From Sulfurospirillum sp. UBA6810 (GTDB lineage Bacteria > Campylobacterota > Campylobacteria > Campylobacterales > Sulfurospirillaceae), in NCBI GenBank assembly GCA_002469305.1, contig DKEY01000149.1:1-9292 (forward strand): a stretch of 9,292 bases of DNA, written 5' to 3'. A program made the translations under genes and the position numbers. Positions within the stretch are counted from its first letter, which is position 1. Every line of letters starts with the position of its first letter. Below are positions 5,134-9,292 of the stretch, in pieces. The notes under the pieces are model-generated. The model was not told the origin of the DNA and ran no database searches. It saw only the letters and a list, made by a program, of their open reading frames with translations.

Positions 5134-6862
5134 TCCTTACTTTTGTTTCTTGATATATAGCACTTAATCCCTCTTGAGAAACTCTATGAGGTGTCAGCAT
5201 ATTTGCATCTTTATGTCCTGAGTACAGCATCAAACAATCATCTCTAAGTCTGTCATCATTTTTGACTATATACTCACACTCATACGCATCAGTACAAAGC
5301 TTTATACTTTGATTATCTATAAGCCCCAAGCTTGGTGGTACATGTAAGTATTGGTTTGGTTCAAACTGCGAATTTAAAGACTTTAGATACTTTACATGTA
5401 AAAGATAAAAACCCTCACACTCTTCCTCTTCATCGTAAAACTCATCAAAAAATTCAAACTTTTTACTTGGGGTATAAAACTCTTTTTCATAAGGGATATG
5501 TTCATATGTCTTGGAGATAAGCATATCCTCTTTTTGCATCGAGTTTGAAGCAACTATCTCTTGTATATACTCACTTGGTTTTTTAAGTTCACCATAGCCA
5601 AAACTTTGCATCAAGTAAGCACAAAAATCATACTCACTGATGCCTATATCATTTTCTACAATTTGTGGCATATAGCCTATATACTCGTGTCCATAAGAGA
5701 GTTTTAAATCCTCTTTTTCTAAAAATGTTTTAGCTGGTATCACCAAATCTGCTACTTTTGATGTTTCGTTTACATGTAAGCCAAAGTAAACAACAAATCC
5801 AGCATTTTCTAGCCCCTCTTTTACCTTTGGAGTACAAGGCATTTGATTTAGAGGATTTCCACCTTGAACAACGACTAAAGCATACTTTGAAAAATCAACA
5901 GTAGGGAGTAAAACACTATTTACTTTTGCACTAAATGGAGACTTAAATCCATAAGCACTATCAGAGATATAACCAACACCACAGCCCTCTTTTCCAAAGA
6001 GCCCAAGCATGGCAGCAAAACTATCAATGGCACGCAATACACTATGCCCATGTGCGTACTTTTGCACACCTAGTCCTACTAAAAATGAGACTTTTTTCCC
6101 TTTTATCAAAGAGAGTATTTTTCCTACTACATCTAAATCAACGCCTGATTTATCCATCAGTTTTCTTATCGGTATAGCATTTATAAAATCTATATAATAC
6201 TCAAAATTTTCAGTTCTCTCTTTTATGAAAGTTTCATCTTCTAACTGTTCCATATAGGCACTTCTAGCAAGCAACATCGCTAGATAGATATCTCCACGTG
6301 GTCGAATTTGTACATGTAAGGCTGCATTTTTTGCCAAATCTATCTTCATAGGATCTATCACTATAAGTGTTTTCCCTTTAAGTGCACCTAGCATATGAGA
6401 ATTTGTTGTACTTGGATTTCGCCCCCAGATGATAACAACTTCACTTTTTGCAACTTGTGTTGGAGAGAGTGACAGATTTGCCCCTCGTCCCTCTTCTATC
6501 CCGTAAGCACCCGCTTCTTCACATAAAGAGCCTTTTGCTATATGTGCATTGTGCGCTGCAAAAAAAAGTCTTGGGATGGATTGCAATGAGCCTAGATTGC
6601 CACTGCCTTTAAAGTAGAGCGTATCTTTTGCCTGTGTTTGTTGTAACTTCGTTTTTAAAACTTCAAGAGCTTCCTCTAAAGTAATCTCTTTGCCATGAAG
6701 TGTTGGTTTTTGGATTCTCTCAAACTTATGATAGTTATTGAGATGAGGGCAGAGATAGCCTTGTGTGATTGGGTGACTTTTATCCCCTTTAAGCTTTAAA
6801 TTTTCATCAACAATTATGCTACAACCATCAAAACAATCAAGTGGACAAGTTGTCTTTTGCAT
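5126..6862 (-). CDS. Short molybdopterin oxidoreductase with N-terminal [4Fe-4S] motif
   Basis: This is a member of the DMSO-reductase (MopB) superfamily, which uses a bis-MGD molybdenum or tungsten cofactor. The cluster motif is Cys6-x3-Cys10-x3-Cys14 with Cys38. Cofactor-binding blocks follow in order: GSLCEEAGAYG (111-121, likely near the metal), IIWGRNPSTTNSH (144-156), VIDP (168-171), IRPRGD (186-191), QGGNPLNQMP (333-342) and ADLVIPAKTFLEKEDL (371-386). A brief C-terminal domain ends with NMLTPHRVS. At 578 residues it is shorter than most family members (about 700-1000). There is no twin-arginine signal, so it should be cytoplasmic. The metal ligand may be Cys114, but this is uncertain. 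No iron-sulfur or membrane subunit lies nearby, so the substrate and electron partner cannot be named. The ATG is 1 bp after the stop of the upstream gene and has only a weak ribosome site, which suggests translational coupling. Confidence 0.92.
   Translation of the reverse strand: MQKTTCPLDCFDGCSIIVDENLKLKGDKSHPITQGYLCPHLNNYHKFERIQKPTLHGKEITLEEALEVLKTKLQQTQAKDTLYFKGSGNLGSLQSIPRLFFAAHNAHIAKGSLCEEAGAYGIEEGRGANLSLSPTQVAKSEVVIIWGRNPSTTNSHMLGALKGKTLIVIDPMKIDLAKNAALHVQIRPRGDIYLAMLLARSAYMEQLEDETFIKERTENFEYYIDFINAIPIRKLMDKSGVDLDVVGKILSLIKGKKVSFLVGLGVQKYAHGHSVLRAIDSFAAMLGLFGKEGCGVGYISDSAYGFKSPFSAKVNSVLLPTVDFSKYALVVVQGGNPLNQMPCTPKVKEGLENAGFVVYFGLHVNETSKVADLVIPAKTFLEKEDLKLSYGHEYIGYMPQIVENDIGISEYDFCAYLMQSFGYGELKKPSEYIQEIVASNSMQKEDMLISKTYEHIPYEKEFYTPSKKFEFFDEFYDEEEECEGFYLLHVKYLKSLNSQFEPNQYLHVPPSLGLIDNQSIKLCTDAYECEYIVKNDDRLRDDCLMLYSGHKDANMLTPHRVSQEGLSAIYQETKVRIG
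5134..5138 (-). promoter_or_regulatory. Ribosome binding site bearing on the start of the 4432-5133 gene
   Basis: AAGGA (minus strand) lies inside the last codons of the upstream molybdoenzyme gene. It abuts the TTG at 5133 with no spacer but is 12 nt from the GTG at 5121. The second is long but workable, the first is too short, so the shorter 229-residue product is favoured on spacing. Confidence 0.45.
5339..5347 (-). repeat. TACATGTAA motif, copy 4
   Basis: This copy is read in frame as Leu506-His507-Val508 of the molybdoenzyme. It lies 53 bp from copy 5, the closest pair in the window. Confidence 0.55.
5391..5402. repeat. TTTACATGTAAA 12-bp palindrome, copy 5
   Basis: This perfect 12-bp palindrome is read in frame as Leu488-His489-Val490 of the molybdoenzyme. 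The 15 bases 5390-5404 are the exact reverse complement of the intergenic 2697-2711. Confidence 0.6.
5770..5779. repeat. TTACATGTAA palindrome, copy 6
   Basis: This perfect 10-bp palindrome is read in frame as Leu362-His363-Val364 of the molybdoenzyme, just before the conserved ETSKVADLVIPA block. Confidence 0.6.
6311..6319 (-). repeat. TACATGTAA motif, copy 7
   Basis: This copy is read in frame as Leu182-His183-Val184 of the molybdoenzyme, just before the IRPRGD cofactor block, where a hydrophobic-His-x pattern is normal for the family. Confidence 0.55.
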
Positions 6863-6863
6863 A

Positions 6864-7658
6864 CTACTTAAACTCTATCTTTAAAAGTTCAGAAAAACGC
6901 TTAGGCGCTGGGATAAGTATCTCTGCTTTATATGCTGAAATATTTTGCGTATCAACAACATCCCAAATCTTATCTACTTTGTAATCTGTCGCTATATCAT
7001 TGATATACATCACACCACTTGTTGCTAAAGCGACATCTTCTTTTGAAAGATATATCGTAAGCTTTCCTTTTGAGATATCATAAGCATCAACTAAAGAAGC
7101 TCCAACATTTACATAATCACCCTTGTCAACATAAGTTTTATATATCAAAAAGCCTTTTTGTACTGCAACACTCTTTTTTTCTATCTTATCTTCTAGCGTT
7201 GCTATCTTGTACTCCATATCACTTATCTGGATAATCAAATTTTGAACAGAATTTTCTAAAGAGATAGTTTGATTTTGAGCATTAAGAAGGTTTATAAGTT
7301 CATTATCTTTATCTACTCGTGATTTGGTTTTCAAATCTTTGATACGTTCATAATTTGCCTGTTTTATCTGTGTCACTTCTTGTGAATTTTGAAGATTGAG
7401 CTTTGTCATCTCTAAAGTTTTATGCAACGCTTCTAACTTTTTTTGTGAGCTTAACAACTCTTTTTTATCGAGTGCATCATCTAGTTGGATAAGAACCCCA
7501 CCGTTTGAGACTTTTCCCTCAGCTTCTTTAAATAAGCTTTTCACTTCTCCACTTGTACTAGCTTTTATGCTATACATCGCTAAAGGCTCTACCTTCGCAT
7601 AATACACACTAGCACTCAATTGTAAAACGGCCAAACAAACAACCACAAGATACTTCAT
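6864..7658 (-). CDS. Secreted membrane-fusion-type (HlyD-like periplasmic adaptor) protein
   Basis: A hydrophobic N-terminus, MKYLVVVCLAVLQLSASVYY, looks like a Sec signal peptide cleaved near residue 17, so the protein should act in the periplasm. The mature part has the membrane-fusion-protein plan. A first lipoyl half (about 22-62, with STSGEVKSLFKEAEGKVSNG) comes first. A long coiled coil follows (about 64-165, rich in Lys, Glu, Leu and Gln). The second lipoyl half is at about 166-192 (KTYVDKGDYVNVGASL), and a short beta-barrel runs to the end. Such adaptors normally bridge an inner-membrane pump and an outer-membrane channel, but neither is encoded here. At 264 residues it is shorter than typical RND adaptors (about 350-400). 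It is the first gene of the operon, 1 bp ahead of the molybdoenzyme. AGAGGG at 7666-7671 supports the ATG. The fold is fairly sure; the role is not. Confidence 0.85.
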   Translation of the reverse strand: MKYLVVVCLAVLQLSASVYYAKVEPLAMYSIKASTSGEVKSLFKEAEGKVSNGGVLIQLDDALDKKELLSSQKKLEALHKTLEMTKLNLQNSQEVTQIKQANYERIKDLKTKSRVDKDNELINLLNAQNQTISLENSVQNLIIQISDMEYKIATLEDKIEKKSVAVQKGFLIYKTYVDKGDYVNVGASLVDAYDISKGKLTIYLSKEDVALATSGVMYINDIATDYKVDKIWDVVDTQNISAYKAEILIPAPKRFSELLKIEFK

Positions 7659-7756
7659 TTTTTTACCCTCTATAAATTAATGAGTAATTATACATTAGTT
7701 TATGTAAACAATTTTTAATACACTGCCAAATAGAAAAAATTTTAACTTTTATCCTC

Positions 7757-7799
7757 TTATAATACAAATTTTAGTATTATAAATACTTATTATAAGTAT
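7757..7799. promoter_or_regulatory. Interleaved inverted repeats with mirrored -10 boxes between mcp and the molybdoenzyme operon
   Basis: Three perfect dyads overlap here: TTATAATAC (7757-7765) with GTATTATAA (7774-7782); AGTATT (7773-7778) with AATACT (7782-7787); and ATACTTAT (7783-7790) with ATAAGTAT (7792-7799) around a single T. The outer pair places a perfect TATAAT on the plus strand (7758-7763) and another on the minus strand (7776-7781). Divergent transcription toward mcp and the operon could therefore start from this block and be controlled together. The composition is very AT-rich, which raises the chance of coincidence. Confidence 0.45.
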
Positions 7800-7812
7800 C
7801 AAAAGGTGTGTG

Positions 7813-9292
7813 ATGAGTATAAAACAAAAGCTTTTGCTTTTAACCGTAGGTATCATAGTTGCATGTATAGGTTCTATCTCTGCACTCAGTTATATAGAAC
7901 TTCAAAAAAGTAAGATAGATGCTTTATTGGAGAAAGAGAAAAATACAGTTTCAAACATAGCAAACTCATACGATAGACAATTTGAACATCTTAAATCTAT
8001 CCTCTATGTAGCAGGTGAAGACCTCTCGTTTTTAGACCCAGATGAATTTGAAGACAGGGAAGCTTTTAAAAATGCAGCTTGGTTCAAACTCTCCTTTATA
8101 CGAGAGGCTTTAAAGTTTGAAGATAGTGCCATCATTGATATCAATGGATATGGTATCTACTCTGGAACGGCTGAAGATGAAAGTGTAGTCAATAAAACAT
8201 GGTTCAAAGAGGGCTTAAAAAGTGAAAAAATCCAAATCCTCGGTCCTGTTTGGGAAAAAAACAAAGAAGAAGAAAATGTAAAATACCTCTATTTTGTGAA
8301 AAAAACTTCTTTGGCAAGTAAAGATGCTGTTTTATATGCAAAATTCAATATGCAAAACCTCGCGAAGATGATAAAAGATGCAAAAGTCTTTGGTTCTGGC
8401 TATGTTTTTGTTATCAAAAACGATGGCACTATCGTAAATCATCCCCAACAAGAGTATCTAGGTAAAAACATCCTCCAAACACATGGTGCAAATTTTCAAG
8501 AATTGCTTACAAAGATAAATAGCAATGATGAGGGATTATTGGAATTAGAATCTGAGGGTGAGAATATAGAGTTGATTTTCTATAAAACAAAAGAGTTTGA
8601 TAGAACTATCATCAGTAAAATCCACTACAATGAGATAACAAACTATGTCTTAAAAAATATGATAAGTATCCTTCTAGTAAGTCTTGTCATCTTTATCATC
8701 TCTCTTATACTTATCTTTATCCTCGTAAACTCTATCGTAAAAACAATTAACACTCTAAGAGACCATGCAAAAGAACTCTCTAGTGGAGATGGTGACTTGA
8801 CAAAAGTCTTAGATGTAAGTGGAAAAAATGAACTCTCAGAAGTAAGCTATGAAATTAACAAATTTATAGAAAAAGTGAAAGAACTTATCAACAGTGCTAA
8901 AGAGTTATCAAAGGACAATTCTTCCATCTCTCATGAACTCTCTAAAACTTCAAATGAAGTTGGTAAATTGGTTGAAAATTCTACATTGATAGTCAATGAT
9001 ACAACGATGAGAGCTTCTGAAGTAAAAGAAAAAATGAGTTCACAAATCTCTGAAGCACAACAAAGCAAAGAGGATATTCAAAATGCAAATAATCACCTCA
9101 AAGAGGCAAATGAAATTATCTTAAATCTTACAAAAGACATACAACATACTGCCCACGATGAAATGCAACTTGCACAAAGAATAAGCCAGCTTAGTACAGA
9201 TGCAGAGCAAGTTAAAGGCGTTCTTCTAGTCATAGGAGACATTGCAGATCAAACTAACTTACTCGCCCTTAATGCTGCCATAGAAGCAGCAC
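7813..9292 (+). CDS. Methyl-accepting chemotaxis protein with dCache-type sensor, C-terminus beyond the window
   Basis: This transmembrane chemoreceptor senses a ligand outside the membrane and controls the CheA kinase inside. From the ATG at 7813 (AGG 6 nt upstream), 493 codons are open to the window edge. TM1 spans about 8-28. A long periplasmic sensor (about 30-280) looks like a double Cache domain, with IIDINGYGIYSGT and then GYVFVIKNDGTIVNHP and YLGKNI typical of the membrane-proximal module. TM2 covers about 283-307. A HAMP segment follows (about 306-360, with SSGDGDLTKVLDVSGKNEL). The cytoplasmic signalling helix reaches IGDIADQTNLLALNAAIEAA, the conserved stretch just before the hairpin tip. 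The tip, the returning helix and any CheR-docking tail are outside the window. The ligand cannot be predicted. It is divergent from the molybdoenzyme operon across 154 bp. Confidence 0.95.
   Translation, partial: MSIKQKLLLLTVGIIVACIGSISALSYIELQKSKIDALLEKEKNTVSNIANSYDRQFEHLKSILYVAGEDLSFLDPDEFEDREAFKNAAWFKLSFIREALKFEDSAIIDINGYGIYSGTAEDESVVNKTWFKEGLKSEKIQILGPVWEKNKEEENVKYLYFVKKTSLASKDAVLYAKFNMQNLAKMIKDAKVFGSGYVFVIKNDGTIVNHPQQEYLGKNILQTHGANFQELLTKINSNDEGLLELESEGENIELIFYKTKEFDRTIISKIHYNEITNYVLKNMISILLVSLVIFIISLILIFILVNSIVKTINTLRDHAKELSSGDGDLTKVLDVSGKNELSEVSYEINKFIEKVKELINSAKELSKDNSSISHELSKTSNEVGKLVENSTLIVNDTTMRASEVKEKMSSQISEAQQSKEDIQNANNHLKEANEIILNLTKDIQHTAHDEMQLAQRISQLSTDAEQVKGVLLVIGDIADQTNLLALNAAIEAA

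Noticed and set aside
5332..6197. Plus-strand open frames inside the molybdoenzyme gene (5332-5520 and 6009-6197)
   Set aside because: They are short frames opposite a conserved coding region with no promoter or ribosome site.
2490..6319. TACATGTAA copies as a CRISPR array or transposon ends
   Set aside because: Spacing is irregular (about 50 bp to 2.3 kb), most copies lie inside conserved codons, and there are no spacers, transposase or target duplications.
7396..7602. Plus-strand open frame inside the membrane-fusion-type gene
   Set aside because: It is an antisense shadow of the lipoyl and coiled-coil coding region.
7698..7709. Small dyad GTTTA-TG-TAAAC upstream of the molybdoenzyme operon
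   Set aside because: Arms of only 5 bp in AT-rich DNA are expected by chance.
7659..7812. FliA (sigma-28) promoter ahead of the chemoreceptor
   Set aside because: No CGAT-type flagellar -10 element is present; the best match is an ordinary TATAAT.

Overview
The window comes from an AT-rich Gram-negative bacterium. Low GC, tightly packed genes, AT-rich intergenic promoters without clear -35 boxes, and the style of the metH, amtB-glnK and chemoreceptor proteins suggest a free-living Campylobacterota (Epsilonproteobacteria), possibly a Sulfurimonas-like sulfur oxidiser. That placement is inferred from sequence style, not from a search.

Layout, left to right. (1) Bases 1-2632, minus strand: most of metH (cobalamin-dependent methionine synthase), entering from its GTG start and running off the left edge before the reactivation domain. 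(2) 2633-2834: a 202-bp divergent intergenic region with a leader hairpin that pairs the metH Shine-Dalgarno, a 12-bp TTTACATGTAAA palindrome, and a dyad just upstream of a likely amtB -10 box. (3) 2835-4400, plus strand: amtB-glnK, an ammonium channel and its PII regulator, ended by a strong intrinsic terminator. (4) 7658-4432, minus strand: a compact three-gene operon encoding a secreted membrane-fusion-type (HlyD-like) protein, a short cytoplasmic molybdopterin oxidoreductase with an N-terminal [4Fe-4S] motif, and an unrecognised 233-residue protein with a HEPN-like R-N-x3-H motif. The genes are 1 bp apart and then overlap by 8 bp, so they are probably translated together. (5) 7659-7812: a divergent intergenic region packed with interleaved inverted repeats and mirrored TATAAT boxes. 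(6) 7813-9292, plus strand: a dCache-HAMP chemoreceptor cut by the right edge inside its signalling domain.

The metH, amtB-glnK and mcp parts are standard. Two things are less ordinary. The first is the three-gene molybdoenzyme operon, whose combination I do not recognise as a named system. The second is a strongly over-represented motif, TACATGTAA, found seven times. Every ACATGT in the window lies inside it, and five of the six coding copies are read in the same frame as Leu-His-Val. There is no tRNA, rRNA, CRISPR array, insertion sequence or integrase in the window.
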